Below, one piece after another: positions 54,773-64,000 of a DNA stretch of 64,000 nucleotides. Each line of letters starts with the position of its first letter. Positions within the stretch are counted from its first letter, which is position 1. The notes under the pieces are model-generated. The model saw nothing but the letters and a program-made list of their open reading frames with translations, did not search any database and had not been told where the DNA came from. The DNA comes from Gammaproteobacteria bacterium (GTDB lineage: Bacteria > Pseudomonadota > Gammaproteobacteria > Granulosicoccales > Granulosicoccaceae): assembly GCA_019634245.1 (NCBI GenBank), contig JAHQVR010000030.1:1-64000 (forward strand). Reading direction: 5' to 3'. The position numbers and the translations under genes were made by a program.

Positions 54773-56446
54773 ATTCCGTTGTTTCGTTTCCCACTCCTTA
54801 GCAATGCGAACCGGCGGAAATTCTGCCGGTAATTGATGCCCCTTGATTAGGTCGCTGGCCCGCTCTGCCACCATGATGGTAGGTGCGTTTAAATTGCCGT
54901 TGGTGATCGAGGGAAAAATCGAGGAATCTACCACCCGCAGCTGTTCAACACCTCGTACCTGACAGTGACTGTCAAGCACTGCCAACGGATCGGTTTCACC
55001 ACCCATTTTTACCGTACAAGACGGATGATACGCACTCTCAACATTCGCATTGACCCATTGGTCAATCTCCTGATCCGACTGTATGCGTCTGCCCGGTTGA
55101 ATTTCTGTCCCTCGATAATCGGATAAAGCGTTTTGCTGAAGTATTTCACGCGTCAGGCGGATCGCATCACGCCAGTCCTGTCTATCTTGTTCATCTTCCA
55201 AATAATTAAACCGAATACTCGGTGCAACCATAGGGTTGTCCGATTTAATTGCTACCCGGCCACGACTCTTAGGTTTATTAGGCCCTACGTGCACCTGAAA
55301 ACCATCGCCTGCAAAAGCGGCCTTTCCATCGTAGCGCATGGCACCGGGTAGAAAATGGTATTGAATGTTAGGCCACTTTAACCCGGCGCGAGATCGGATA
55401 AAGGCACAACTCTCAAAATGATTGGTACTTCCCAAGCCATCTTTTAAGAAAAGCCAACGCATTCCAATCAAAGCTTTACGCCAGGCGGCCAGCTGGCGAT
55501 TGAGAGACACCGGCTTTAAACATCGATACTGAAAGTACACTTCCAGATGATCACACAGATTAGCACCCACACCAGGTAGGTCAGCTATGACAGGCACGCC
55601 AGCTTTTTCAAGCACAGCAGCAGGACCCAAACCCGAGCGTTGCAATATCGTTGGCGAACCCACCGATCCGGCCGATAGAATCACTGCTCTTGTTGCGCCA
55701 ATCTGAACTTTCTTACCGGCGCTAATGTAGTTAACCCCTACCGCTCGCTTACCCTCTAATATCACCGAGTCCACGAGCGTTCTAGGGATAACCGTTACGT
55801 TGCTGCGCTTTGCCGCAGCATTTAGATACGCATTGGTGGTTGACCAGCGCACACCATCCTTGACTGACATGTGCATTTGACCAAAGCCTTCCTGTTGCGC
55901 ACCGTTATAATCCTCGGTTTTCGGATAACCGGCTTCCATTCCTGCCTCAATGAATTTTTTGTACAACGGGTTTAGCCGCATATCATTGCCAGTGCACACA
56001 CTCACCGGGCCTTGAACACCGCGATATTCATCACCACCCTTGATCCAGTTTTCCATTTTTTTAAAATACGGCAGACAGTTTGAATAATTCCATCCAGTTG
56101 CCCCCAATGTTTCCCATTCATCAATATCGCAGGCATGGCCACGAACAAAAGCCATCCCGTTAATTGATGATGAGCCGCCAAGCACCTTACCTCTGGGGCA
56201 ATCCATCACACGATTACCCAGGAAAGGCTCTGGTTCAGAGGTGAATCCCCAATTGTACTTTGGCATATTCATTGGTATGGATAGCGCGGATGGCATTTGT
56301 ATGAGCATGGAGCGATCCGAGCCGCCGGCTTCCAACACAGCAACCGAGACTTCCGAATCTTCACTCAACCGATTGGCTAACGTGCAACCTGCTGAACCTG
56401 CACCGACAATGACATAGTCAAACTTGTTGCCTGAATTTTTTTTCAC
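54758..56446 (-). CDS. GMC-family oxidoreductase, choline-dehydrogenase-like
   Basis: 562 residues from GTG 56446, 11 bases after the MttB-like stop; the longer frame overlaps that gene. The FAD fold starts [37 protein letters not shown] is the GMC signature 1, and [18 protein letters not shown] signature 2. The active-site pair is in [13 protein letters not shown] (His) and [16 protein letters not shown] (Asn), with the BetA-like wording. Oxidises a small alcohol; choline to betaine aldehyde is the best guess from motifs plus the neighbouring methyltransferase. No betaine aldehyde dehydrogenase is nearby. Confidence 0.83.
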   Translation of the reverse strand: MKKNSGNKFDYVIVGAGSAGCTLANRLSEDSEVSVAVLEAGGSDRSMLIQMPSALSIPMNMPKYNWGFTSEPEPFLGNRVMDCPRGKVLGGSSSINGMAFVRGHACDIDEWETLGATGWNYSNCLPYFKKMENWIKGGDEYRGVQGPVSVCTGNDMRLNPLYKKFIEAGMEAGYPKTEDYNGAQQEGFGQMHMSVKDGVRWSTTNAYLNAAAKRSNVTVIPRTLVDSVILEGKRAVGVNYISAGKKVQIGATRAVILSAGSVGSPTILQRSGLGPAAVLEKAGVPVIADLPGVGANLCDHLEVYFQYRCLKPVSLNRQLAAWRKALIGMRWLFLKDGLGSTNHFESCAFIRSRAGLKWPNIQYHFLPGAMRYDGKAAFAGDGFQVHVGPNKPKSRGRVAIKSDNPMVAPSIRFNYLEDEQDRQDWRDAIRLTREILQQNALSDYRGTEIQPGRRIQSDQEIDQWVNANVESAYHPSCTVKMGGETDPLAVLDSHCQVRGVEQLRVVDSSIFPSITNGNLNAPTIMVAERASDLIKGHQLPAEFPPVRIAKEWETKQRNTTCE

Positions 56447-56459
56447 CAGAATCGTATCC

Positions 56460-58013
56460 TTAAAAGTCGGTGGCGACGCCACCTTCACTGACGCGGCGGG
56501 CCACGAAGTCTTGAACCGCTTCTGAACATGCAGGGTCCATACTCGGCTGCTCGTACTGCCTCAGCCGATTTTTCCAAATCGTATTGGCTTTTTTCATTGC
56601 CTCACTTCGTCCGGCCTCATGCCAAGATTCATAGTTCCGCCAATCACTGAGTATTGGAGAATAGAAGGCATCTTTGTAGCGATCCTGCGTATGCGCTGTA
56701 CCAAAAAAGTGACCACCAGGACCCACCTCCGCGATCGCATCCAACCCCAGTGCCGCATCTGACACATCTAGCGGTGAGAGAAATTCATCGATCATCTGCA
56801 ACAGGTCGATATCCAATATGACTTTTTCATAAGAACAACACAAACCCCCCTCCATCCAACCCGCACCGTGCTTTAGTAGATGCATGCCACTGTGCACTGC
56901 ACCCCATAACGAAAACACACTCTCATAGGCAGCTTGCGCATCGACGGTATTCGCTGCACACACATTGGATGTTCTATAGGGTATGGAATAACGACGAGCT
57001 AATTGTCCACCAACGATTTGGGCACGCATATATTCGGGCGTACCAAACGCCGGTGAACCGGATTTCATATCGACATTTGACGTAAAACCACCATACATCA
57101 CTGGTGCACCGGCTTTTACCATTTGACTAAACGCGATACCAGCCAGTGCTTCTGCATTTTGCAACACTAGTGCACCTGAAACGGTCACCGGAGCCATGGC
57201 TCCTGCGAGCGTAAACGGCGTGATGATTGACAATTGGCCGGACAGAGCCATTTCGTAGATGCCCTGGAGCATCGGAATATCGAGCTGAAGAGGCGAATTC
57301 GTGTTGATTACTGTCCACACTGAGCACTCGTTTTCTAGCTGCTCAGAGCTGATACCACGGGCAAGTCGAACTATTTCGATGGCATCTTGATTCCTCACTG
57401 TGCCCAGCGAATAGATTGAAAACGCCTTATCGGTTAACGTTGCTAAATCGGCGACACAATGTAGATGTCGTACCGAGGCATGGATATCCACCGGTTCCAC
57501 TGGATACCCGCCCGTCATATGCAGGATGTTGTGCATCTGAGCTAGTTTTAGAAAATTCTGAAAATCTTCTGTATTGCCCGATCGCCTTCCTTGATCCATA
57601 CACGAAGAGTTCGGCGCACTCCCCATCATGCAAAAACTCATCGCATCAGCGCCGATTTTTAAGGAGTGAAGTGGATTGCGGGCATGCATGGTGAATTCCG
57701 CTGGTGCTTTTCCTACGAACTGCATAATAAGCTCTGGAGCAAAAGTCACCATGGAATCGTCGGTAACCGAAGCGCCTGCCTCAACCATAATATCGATAGC
57801 AGGTTGCCAAAGCACTTTGATACCCGTTTGCTCTAACAACTTTAGCGAAGCGCTGTGAATGGCCTCGACTTCATCCACAGTAGCAAACTCCACTGCCGGA
57901 AATCGGTGAAGCGGTTGCTTAAATGGTTTTTGCTCGATCGTGTCGTTGGCTACCGCACGACGACGACCTCGGCGTTTGCGCTTATTTGGTTCCAAAAATC
58001 CGATCCCCGGCAT
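56460..58013 (-). CDS. Trimethylamine methyltransferase (MttB) family protein, non-pyrrolysine
   Basis: 517 residues, TIM-barrel family COG5598. The basic N-terminal extension (KRKRRGRRR) precedes a pattern ([73 protein letters not shown]) typical of the superfamily. The frame is continuous without an in-frame TAG, so no pyrrolysine; the relatives with known activity (MtgB, MtpB, MtcB) demethylate betaines to a corrinoid protein. No corrinoid protein or reactivase gene is in the window. Its start overlaps the upp stop by 32 bases, and the choline-dehydrogenase-like gene follows 13 bases after its stop. Confidence 0.88.
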   Translation of the reverse strand: MPGIGFLEPNKRKRRGRRRAVANDTIEQKPFKQPLHRFPAVEFATVDEVEAIHSASLKLLEQTGIKVLWQPAIDIMVEAGASVTDDSMVTFAPELIMQFVGKAPAEFTMHARNPLHSLKIGADAMSFCMMGSAPNSSCMDQGRRSGNTEDFQNFLKLAQMHNILHMTGGYPVEPVDIHASVRHLHCVADLATLTDKAFSIYSLGTVRNQDAIEIVRLARGISSEQLENECSVWTVINTNSPLQLDIPMLQGIYEMALSGQLSIITPFTLAGAMAPVTVSGALVLQNAEALAGIAFSQMVKAGAPVMYGGFTSNVDMKSGSPAFGTPEYMRAQIVGGQLARRYSIPYRTSNVCAANTVDAQAAYESVFSLWGAVHSGMHLLKHGAGWMEGGLCCSYEKVILDIDLLQMIDEFLSPLDVSDAALGLDAIAEVGPGGHFFGTAHTQDRYKDAFYSPILSDWRNYESWHEAGRSEAMKKANTIWKNRLRQYEQPSMDPACSEAVQDFVARRVSEGGVATDF

Positions 58014-58641
58014 CGCCTAAGCCAGGAACAATATAGCCATGCTCATTGAGATGGGTGTCAACGGCTGCGGTGATTACCGGAACATCAGGGTGGGCTTTGT
58101 TGAAAGCTTCTATGCCCTCCGGCGCTGAAATCAAGCAGACAAATCGCATCTGCTTTGCACCTCCCTGCTTCAGTCTTTGCACAGCAGCGATGGACGAATT
58201 AGCAGTGGCCAACATCGGATCGACTACGATGATTAAGCGCTCCTCCATGTTCTTCGGCACTTTGTAATAGTATTCCACCGCCTGCAGAGTCTCTGGATCG
58301 CGATAAAGCCCTACATGCCCTACTCGTGCTGAAGGTATAACGTCGAGCATGCCATCGAGCAGACCGTTCCCCGCCCTTAAAATCGAGATAAACGCCAGCT
58401 TCTTTCCTTTCAACACCGGCGCTTGCATCGGAGCCACTGGAGTTTCAATTTCCTGCATCTCCAACGGCAAATCTTTTGTGACTTCAAAACACAGCAACCA
58501 TGATATTTCTCGCAACATCATCCTGAATGCGGCAGAAGATTGAGTTTTGTCGCGCATCAAAGACAGTTTATGCTTAACCAATGGGTGTTGAATTACCGTG
58601 GCAGCCAAGCCTCTATCGTCGATTTCTTGTTGCGTCAGCAT
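57982..58641 (-). CDS. upp: Uracil phosphoribosyltransferase
   Basis: Pyrimidine salvage: uracil plus PRPP to UMP. 219 residues. PRPP loop [18 protein letters not shown], uracil-binding C-terminal block [20 protein letters not shown] and [13 protein letters not shown] are visible. Its 3' end overlaps the MttB-like gene; it follows ettA by 51 bases. Confidence 0.95.
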   Translation of the reverse strand: MLTQQEIDDRGLAATVIQHPLVKHKLSLMRDKTQSSAAFRMMLREISWLLCFEVTKDLPLEMQEIETPVAPMQAPVLKGKKLAFISILRAGNGLLDGMLDVIPSARVGHVGLYRDPETLQAVEYYYKVPKNMEERLIIVVDPMLATANSSIAAVQRLKQGGAKQMRFVCLISAPEGIEAFNKAHPDVPVITAAVDTHLNEHGYIVPGLGDAGDRIFGTK

Positions 58642-58692
58642 TTTAGGTCTCTGTATTTGTTATCTGAATGCATGCCTGCACAGCCATAGCGG

Positions 58693-60357
58693 CTAGCCAA
58701 TCTTCTTATATCGCACCCTTTTAGGTTGCGCAGCTTCCTCGCCCAGACGCATGCGCCGATCTTCTTCATACTCAGCATAATTTCCAGTGAAGAAGTTGAT
58801 TTCGCCCGGTGATTCATAGGCGAGAATATGTGTGGCAACCCGATCGAGAAACCAACGATCATGCGATATGACAATCGCGCACCCGGCGAAATCCAGCAAT
58901 GCCTCTTCCAGCGCTCGCAATGTTTCTACATCCAAATCATTCGAAGGTTCATCAAGCAATAAAACGTTGGCACCTTGCTTCAAGGTCATTGCCAAATGCA
59001 AACGACCTCGCTCACCACCTGATAAATCTTTGACAAACTTTTGTTGGTCGCTGCCTTTGAAATTAAACCGACCGACATACTGGCGTGACGGAACTTCGTA
59101 GTTTCCAATCTGAATGACATCGGCACCATCAGATAAAATGTCAAACACCGTTTTGTCGCCATCCAAATCGTCTCGACTTTGATCGACGTAAGACAACTCC
59201 ACCGTCTCACCAATATCGATAGTGCCTGAGTCGGGTTTTTCCTGGCCCATGATCATGCGAAACAGCGTCGATTTACCCGCACCATTTCCGCCGATGACCC
59301 CAACAATCGCGCCTTGAGGGATTTTGAAAGAAAGATCCTCTATGAGAATGCGATCGTCATAGCCTTTGGTGACATTGTTGAATTCAATAACGTTATCGCC
59401 CAGCCGCGGACCAGGCGGAATATAAATTTCATTAGTCTCTGCCCGTTTTTGAAATTCCTGACTCTGCATTTCTTCGAATCGGGCCAATCGGGCTTTGGAT
59501 TTCGATTGACGTCCTTTGGCTCCCTTTCGCACCCATTCCAGTTCAGATTTCATGGCCTTGGCATGCGCGGTTTCGCGTTTTTCTTCCATCTCTAATCGTT
59601 GCGCCTTGGCATCCAACCAACCTGAGTAATTACCCTCGTGTGGAATCCCATAACCACGATCTAATTCGAGTATCCAGCCTGCAACATTGTCTAGGAAATA
59701 TCGATCGTGCGTGATGGCAACCACGGTCCCTGGGAACTTGTGTAGAAACTGCTCCAACCAACCGACTGAATCTGCGTCCAAATGGTTAGTGGGTTCGTCC
59801 AGTAACAACATATCGGGGTCTGACAACAACAGACGACACAATGCTACGCGGCGTTTCTCACCGCCGGAGAGCGACTTTACCTTCGCGTCCCAAGCGGGCA
59901 GCCGCAACGCATCGGCTGCGCGCTCAAGCTGGTTATCCAGGTTGTGACCATCACTGGCTTCTAAAATGGCTTCGAGCTTCGCTTGCTCAGCCGCTAGGGC
60001 ATCAAAATCAGCATCCGGTTCGGCATAGGCTGCGTACACTTCATCGAGACGCTTTTGAGCATCCTTGGTCTCGCCAACGCCTTCCTCAACACACTCGCGA
60101 ACCGTTTTGTCCGGATCGAGTTGTGGCTCCTGTGGCAAGTAACCCACCTTAATGTCCGGCATTGGACGGGCCTCACCTTCAATCTCAGTGTCCAGCCCGG
60201 CCATGATTTTCAGCAGTGTTGACTTACCTGCGCCATTAAGACCAAGCACGCCAATTTTTGCGCCTGGAAAAAACGATAGTGAGATGTCTTTGAGAATCTG
60301 ACGTTTCGGCGGGACGATTTTCCCGACCCGATTCATCGTATAAACGTATTGTGCCAT
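58693..60357 (-). CDS. ettA: Energy-dependent translational throttle protein EttA
   Basis: Ribosome E-site ABC-F ATPase. I start at ATG 60357 (AQYVYTMNRVGKIVPPKRQI), the E. coli EttA N-terminus; 554 residues against 555. Two ABC domains: GLNGAGKSTLL with LSGGEKRRVAL and LLLDEPTNHLD, then GGNGAGKSTLF with LSGGERGRLHLA and LLLDEPSNDLD. The arm insert and P-site interaction motif linker (ELEWVRKGAKGRQSKSKARL) lie between. Divergent from sbmA. Confidence 0.95.
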   Translation of the reverse strand: MAQYVYTMNRVGKIVPPKRQILKDISLSFFPGAKIGVLGLNGAGKSTLLKIMAGLDTEIEGEARPMPDIKVGYLPQEPQLDPDKTVRECVEEGVGETKDAQKRLDEVYAAYAEPDADFDALAAEQAKLEAILEASDGHNLDNQLERAADALRLPAWDAKVKSLSGGEKRRVALCRLLLSDPDMLLLDEPTNHLDADSVGWLEQFLHKFPGTVVAITHDRYFLDNVAGWILELDRGYGIPHEGNYSGWLDAKAQRLEMEEKRETAHAKAMKSELEWVRKGAKGRQSKSKARLARFEEMQSQEFQKRAETNEIYIPPGPRLGDNVIEFNNVTKGYDDRILIEDLSFKIPQGAIVGVIGGNGAGKSTLFRMIMGQEKPDSGTIDIGETVELSYVDQSRDDLDGDKTVFDILSDGADVIQIGNYEVPSRQYVGRFNFKGSDQQKFVKDLSGGERGRLHLAMTLKQGANVLLLDEPSNDLDVETLRALEEALLDFAGCAIVISHDRWFLDRVATHILAYESPGEINFFTGNYAEYEEDRRMRLGEEAAQPKRVRYKKIG

Positions 60358-60538
60358 TCGAGTTGAAGTCTCCGCAGATCCGCAGTCGTGGAAACTCAGC
60401 GGGATCGAAGTTTGGTCATGTTTATCCAGACCGTATTGTATAGAAACCCGCCGGGTTTCGGCCACCGGGAACAAAAAGCACTATAGTTAATCGATAGATA
60501 CTAACCTAACGCTTTTTTGTCGAGCTGGAATCGTTCCC

Positions 60539-61768
60539 ATGTTTGTTTCATTTTTTCCGAAGCCGAAACTCTTCTTCTGGTCAGCGGTTGCTTGGTTTTT
60601 GATCGCTTTAGCCGCCTGGCATGGTTTCGTGCTCGATCTGGGTGCTCAATTAACCCTGTTTCAGCCAGTGGAATCGGCAGAAGGGGGAGCAGCCGCCTTC
60701 CTGACATTAGAGAAAGTATGGGTCTATCAGTACATAGTCTTCTGCTCGGTGGTTTTTTGCCTGTTCTGGTATTTCTATGAGCGCAATAAGTGGTACTGGT
60801 GGGCGGTGGTAGGCTCCACACTCATTCTGCTGATCACCTACACCAATGTTCAAGTGTCCGTGTGGCTCAACAGTTGGTACGGAGAATTTTACAATTTAAT
60901 TCAGGAGGCCTTGGCCGAGCCCAATAAATATGAGCTCAGTGAATACTTTCTGAAAATGACCACAGCCGTTTTCGTTCTGATTCCCAACATATTGCTTTTA
61001 GTTATTGGCGCTTTCTTCACCTCGCACTATGTGTTTCGCTGGCGCACAGCCATGAACGAGTATTACATGGTCAATTGGCAACAGGCGCGTGATGTCGAAG
61101 GGGCTGCTCAACGGGTGCAGGAAGACACCATGAGATTTGCAGGGATCATGGAAACCCTTGGCTCCTCGCTCATTGGCTCAGTGATGACTCTCATTGCGTT
61201 TCTACCGGTGCTCATGAGTTTATCCGAGCAAGTAGGCAGTATCTGGCTACTTGGCGACATTAAAGGTGGGCTGGTGTACGTAGCCATTGCATCAGCACTT
61301 TTTGGCACTGTGTTGATGGCGGCGGTAGGCATTCGATTGCCAGGGCTTGAGTTTGAAAATCAAAAGGTCGAAGCGGCCTATCGAAAAGAACTGGTTTATG
61401 GTGAGGACAATGCAGCGCGTTGCGAACCTATGACCGTTAAAGAACTCTTTCATGATGTGCGGGTCAACCGGTTTAGACTCTATTTCAACTATTTATACTT
61501 CAACGTTTTTCGCTATTCGTATCTACAGTTTTCCAACTTTCTTCCGTACCTAGCTCTCGGCCCGGCGATTGTTACAGGCGCAATCACTTTTGGCATATTC
61601 CGTCAAGTGCTCGATGCGTTCAGCCGCGTTGAAAATTCGTTCCAATACCTCGTCAACGCCTGGCCAACCATCATCGACCTGATGTCGATTCACAAGCGTC
61701 TTAAACAGTTTGAGGGTGCAATTGATAACCCGATTAATCCTACTCTAGACCCGTCGAAAGCACTCTAG
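60539..61768 (+). CDS. sbmA: SbmA/BacA-type peptide antibiotic transporter
   Basis: 409 residues, close to E. coli SbmA (406). The sequence FVSFFPKPKLFFWSA, VWLNSWYGEFYNLIQEAL, RWRTAMNEYYMVNW and EGAAQRVQEDTMRFA are the SbmA/BacA blocks. Seven or eight membrane helices, no ABC domain. Proton-driven importer of Pro-rich and other antimicrobial peptides. Divergent from ettA across 181 bases; convergent with the carbonic anhydrase gene. Confidence 0.93.
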   Translation: MFVSFFPKPKLFFWSAVAWFLIALAAWHGFVLDLGAQLTLFQPVESAEGGAAAFLTLEKVWVYQYIVFCSVVFCLFWYFYERNKWYWWAVVGSTLILLITYTNVQVSVWLNSWYGEFYNLIQEALAEPNKYELSEYFLKMTTAVFVLIPNILLLVIGAFFTSHYVFRWRTAMNEYYMVNWQQARDVEGAAQRVQEDTMRFAGIMETLGSSLIGSVMTLIAFLPVLMSLSEQVGSIWLLGDIKGGLVYVAIASALFGTVLMAAVGIRLPGLEFENQKVEAAYRKELVYGEDNAARCEPMTVKELFHDVRVNRFRLYFNYLYFNVFRYSYLQFSNFLPYLALGPAIVTGAITFGIFRQVLDAFSRVENSFQYLVNAWPTIIDLMSIHKRLKQFEGAIDNPINPTLDPSKAL

Positions 61769-61783
61769 CATTAGAGTCGACAG

Positions 61784-61823
61784 TGCCCTGGTAGTTGCGC
61801 TAACGCTGCGCAATGCCAGGGCA
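61784..61823. terminator. Strong hairpin between sbmA and carbonic anhydrase genes
   Basis: TGCCCTGG pairs with CCAGGGCA, and inside it TTGCGC pairs with GCGCAA around TAACGCT, giving a 14-pair interrupted stem. It lies between two convergent genes, so it probably serves both directions. No long T-run. Confidence 0.75.
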
Positions 61824-61844
61824 TCTATTGGAGGGGGCAGCTAC

Positions 61845-62366
61845 TTATGACTTCGGCGTGAGTTGCTCTGAGTACAAAGCTATCTTGTCGATATAATTTT
61901 GAGTGCCGGCGTCCATTGAGGCAATAGCCGCCTCATCGAGTTGTCGTACCACCTTTGCCGGAGAACCCACCACCAAAGACCCATCCGGAATCTCTGCACC
62001 TTCTTTCACTAACGCGTTGGCGCCAATCAAACAATTTTTTCCTATCACAGCGTTGTTGAGCACAACGGCATTCATGCCAATTAAGCTGCCATCACCAACC
62101 GTACACCCATGCAACATGGCCTTGTGCCCAACCGTGACGCGTTTGCCCACACAAAGTGGTATACCTGGATCGACGTGCAAGACCGCACACTCCTGCACAT
62201 TGCTACCGGCACCAATGTCAATCCGATCATTGTCCCCACGCAACACCGCGTTAAACCAAATGCTCACATCCTCACCCAATGTAACCTGCCCAATCACCAC
62301 AGCGCCTGGTGCCACATAAAAACGTCCTAGCGTGCGAACATCACTCTCTCCTAATGAATACAACAC
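61845..62366 (-). CDS. Gamma-class carbonic anhydrase family protein
   Basis: 173 residues of left-handed beta-helix hexapeptide repeats (GNVQECAVLHVD-like runs, e.g. GAGSNVQECAVLHVDPG). The zinc His set appears as HVDPG, VGHKAMLHG, so three His are kept. Resembles YrdA/CaiE-type proteins, which may be carbonic anhydrases or have other roles; activity is inference. Encoded opposite sbmA. Confidence 0.88.
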   Translation of the reverse strand: MLYSLGESDVRTLGRFYVAPGAVVIGQVTLGEDVSIWFNAVLRGDNDRIDIGAGSNVQECAVLHVDPGIPLCVGKRVTVGHKAMLHGCTVGDGSLIGMNAVVLNNAVIGKNCLIGANALVKEGAEIPDGSLVVGSPAKVVRQLDEAAIASMDAGTQNYIDKIALYSEQLTPKS

Positions 62367-62569
62367 GGCGATTCCTCAAAAGTTATCCGGCAGAGTGCAA
62401 ACTATAACTCAGCTCACGTTTTGCTTGGTTTCTGTGACCCAATTCCCGCCGCAAACAATAGAAGCGGTGACGCACGGTCTCTTTGGTGGCAAAGCCGCCA
62501 CTAGGGCTTCAGATTTAGCCAGTTCGCCCGATAGATAGGCAGTAGAAAACGCTTGAGCGGACCCCAAAT

Positions 62570-63088
62570 ATGAGCACACACTCAGCAGCAGCAACCGAGG
62601 CAAATCCTGCCCAGCCCACAGCCAGTGGCAAGCAGCAAAGACGCGCACTGAATGCCGTCTGGCAACCTTTCTTGCAGTTTAAATTGTTAATGTACATGCT
62701 GGGCTCAACGGCCTTAGTCGCATTGTTACTCGGTGTGTTTCTGTATTTTGCGTTCAGTGATTTGATTGCTGCGGTAACGGTTGGTGATGAAAGCCATAGT
62801 TACTACGCAGAGCAAATAGAGATCCAATTGGTCTATCTGTTCCGATACTGTGGGGCGTTGTTCGTATTGTATATATTGTTACTCGCCGCTGTTTGCGTGT
62901 CCTACACCCATAAACTGGTGGGTCCATTTCGCCCATTTTCTCGACACATCGATCAGATGTGTTCGGGTGATTACAGTAGCCGTGTACAATTGCGAAAAGG
63001 TGATCTAGAGCTCTACAATGATTTCGCAGAAAAATTGAACCACCTTGCGACTAGCCTTGAACTCAAGGATAAAGAAGACCAGCAATAA
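62570..63088 (+). CDS. HAMP-like two-helix membrane protein
   Basis: 172 residues. Two membrane helices, about 40-65 and 95-118, enclose a 30-residue periplasmic loop. After the second helix comes a HAMP-like stretch (KLVGPFRPFSRHIDQMCSGDYSSRVQLRKGDL, in segments GPFRPFSRHIDQM and GDYSSRVQLRKGD) and a short helix ending EDQQ. It has the front half of a sensor or chemoreceptor but no output domain. Preceded by a 200-base gap with no other gene. Confidence 0.75.
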   Translation: MSTHSAAATEANPAQPTASGKQQRRALNAVWQPFLQFKLLMYMLGSTALVALLLGVFLYFAFSDLIAAVTVGDESHSYYAEQIEIQLVYLFRYCGALFVLYILLLAAVCVSYTHKLVGPFRPFSRHIDQMCSGDYSSRVQLRKGDLELYNDFAEKLNHLATSLELKDKEDQQ

Positions 63089-63096
63089 GCGTTACA

Positions 63097-63127
63097 GCTA
63101 CCTCCAGAAAAGTCCGTTAAGGTAGCT
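63097..63127. terminator. Candidate hairpin after the HAMP-like gene
   Basis: AGCTACCT and AGGTAGCT form a perfect 8-base stem around a 15-base loop, eight bases past the stop. No T-run follows, so it is only a candidate. Confidence 0.4.
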
Positions 63128-63191
63128 AAGGTTCGCGGTAACAGCATTTTTCAGACGCTAACTGTACGGCCCCGAACGCCGACTACTGCGG

Positions 63192-64000
63192 CTACATCTG
63201 TGGTTGAAACCGATGCCCGCATTCGGGGTATTCTGCTTCAGGACTATTGAATTCGCCCGTTGATAGATAAGAGATGACTTCGCTGATGATGTCCTTATCG
63301 GACATCAAAAAAGGATGCGATACCGGCATCTGCAGCATGGCACACATACCATCCAATCTTGCACTGGCAACCGAGACTTTTCCATCATCAGGGTCCGGTA
63401 GGTGAGTAGAGAGAATTAGGTTGATGGAACTGGTACCTGCGATCACCGCCACATCCACATGAACCGCTCCCAAACTTAACGGCACACTGCCTTCGTCCGT
63501 GCCCAATTCCAGGCCGGCTGGACCATTCAGAAACACATAACCCGGTACATCCCGCATAGCATCAACGACTTCACTACCGTGATTTGGTGGACCCAGCATG
63601 ACTGCCCGCCCAAAATGGTCTATCGAATGCAGGCTTAAATGGTGGCGCAATAGTATTCCGCCCAATGAATGGGTGACGAAATGTACCGTTCCTCCGCCGG
63701 CTTTTTCGCACTCCTTTAGCCCTTCTTCGACGGCTACCGCCAACGATGCTATCGGTTTGGTCCGCGACGGATAATCAATATTCGCCACCAAATAGCCATG
63801 GTCGATCAGTGCTTCTTGCATACCTTTCATCGACGCTGCTCTCCGCGCCAACCCATGGAGTAGCACGACACATTCAGCCTGTTCAACTAAGGTCAACGAC
63901 GGCATAGAAGTTTCTGTAGCAGATAGGGATGGTTGCTGAGCTTGCACAAGAGACGGAATTGTCATCAGGAATAGGCAAACTAGAAGCCGAAAGACATAAG
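63192..64000 (-). CDS. Secreted lipase-like alpha/beta-hydrolase, start beyond the window
   Basis: At least 269 codons; the frame stays open to the right edge. The reading upstream of the internal ATG 63965 is YVFRLLVCLFLMTIPSLVQA, clearly a signal peptide with cleavage before QQP, so the true start lies past 64000. Core: VVLLHGLARRAASM with the oxyanion HG, nucleophile elbow VTHSLGGILLRHH and MLGPPNHGSEV; a late His in MPVSHPFLM. Resembles the triacylglycerol-lipase/EstA type. Periplasmic or exported. Confidence 0.85.
   Translation of the reverse strand, partial: YVFRLLVCLFLMTIPSLVQAQQPSLSATETSMPSLTLVEQAECVVLLHGLARRAASMKGMQEALIDHGYLVANIDYPSRTKPIASLAVAVEEGLKECEKAGGGTVHFVTHSLGGILLRHHLSLHSIDHFGRAVMLGPPNHGSEVVDAMRDVPGYVFLNGPAGLELGTDEGSVPLSLGAVHVDVAVIAGTSSINLILSTHLPDPDDGKVSVASARLDGMCAMLQMPVSHPFLMSDKDIISEVISYLSTGEFNSPEAEYPECGHRFQPQM

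Noticed and set aside
56460..58013. Pyrrolysine-type MttB
   Set aside because: No in-frame TAG in the 517-codon frame, so it is the non-pyrrolysine branch.

Overview
The window is ordinary chromosome from a free-living, probably marine or soil, gammaproteobacterium. The evidence is Pseudomonas-like synteny (leuC-leuD-leuB-asd-fimV-truA-trpF), the divergent ybbAP/tesA pair, an rpfE-recJ-prfB-lysS block as in Xanthomonas and relatives, and E. coli-like EttA, SbmA, DusC and RelA. I saw no phage, IS element, CRISPR array, rRNA or tRNA gene. Gene density is very high, with many ATGA or TGATG overlaps.

Layout: (1) 1-9716: a leftward amino-acid biosynthesis block, leuC, leuD, a GST-like gene, leuB, asd, then fimV, truA and trpF (cut by the left edge). 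A divergent LysR gene (9717-10589) probably controls it. (2) 10680-17556: a leftward run ybbA-like, ybbP-like, relA, aroC and a small OB-fold-like DUF3127 protein; tesA diverges at 17658. (3) 18429-24755: a membrane GGDEF/EAL protein, an alpha/beta-hydrolase-OsmC fusion, a leftward thioesterase/ABC-2 exporter operon and a secreted protein of unknown function. (4) 24752-29980: leftward rpfE-like, recJ, prfB (with its programmed +1 frameshift) and lysS. (5) 30103-34759: a TVP38 membrane domain fused to a flavin disulfide oxidoreductase, and a PAS-PAS-PAS-GGDEF-EAL protein. (6) 34836-42328: a short/branched acyl-CoA catabolic region with fused isobutyryl-CoA mutase IcmF, thiolase, acyl-CoA dehydrogenase, a kappa-GST-like isomerase, a small membrane protein and a LiuC-like enoyl-CoA hydratase. 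(7) 42341-44548: a small accessory segment (aldo/keto reductase and HAD phosphatase) bracketed by the hydratase 3' end and a decayed second copy of that same 3' end. (8) 44603-53948: CDGSH iron-sulfur protein, HAD phosphatase, a surface esterase with a GlyGly-CTERM-like tail, an M48-TPR lipoprotein, a SlyD-like FKBP, a DUF6279-like lipoprotein, dusC, an RbgA/YlqF-type GTPase, an MFS transporter and a small lipoprotein. (9) 54053-64000: a secreted FKBP, a leftward ettA-upp-mttB-like-betA-like series, sbmA, a gamma carbonic anhydrase, a HAMP-like membrane protein and a secreted lipase-like hydrolase cut by the right edge.

The most informative observations are these: a LysR-type T-N11-A palindrome placed about 65 bp upstream of the predicted leuC transcription start; the duplicated and decayed hydratase 3' end around the aldo/keto reductase-HAD segment; an overlapping upp/MttB-family/choline-dehydrogenase-like gene series that could form a quaternary-amine pathway; and a membrane TVP38-disulfide reductase fusion in which the usual catalytic His position is Tyr. 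No clear-cut new defence or mobile system was found. Domain and motif positions are by eye; no database search was possible.
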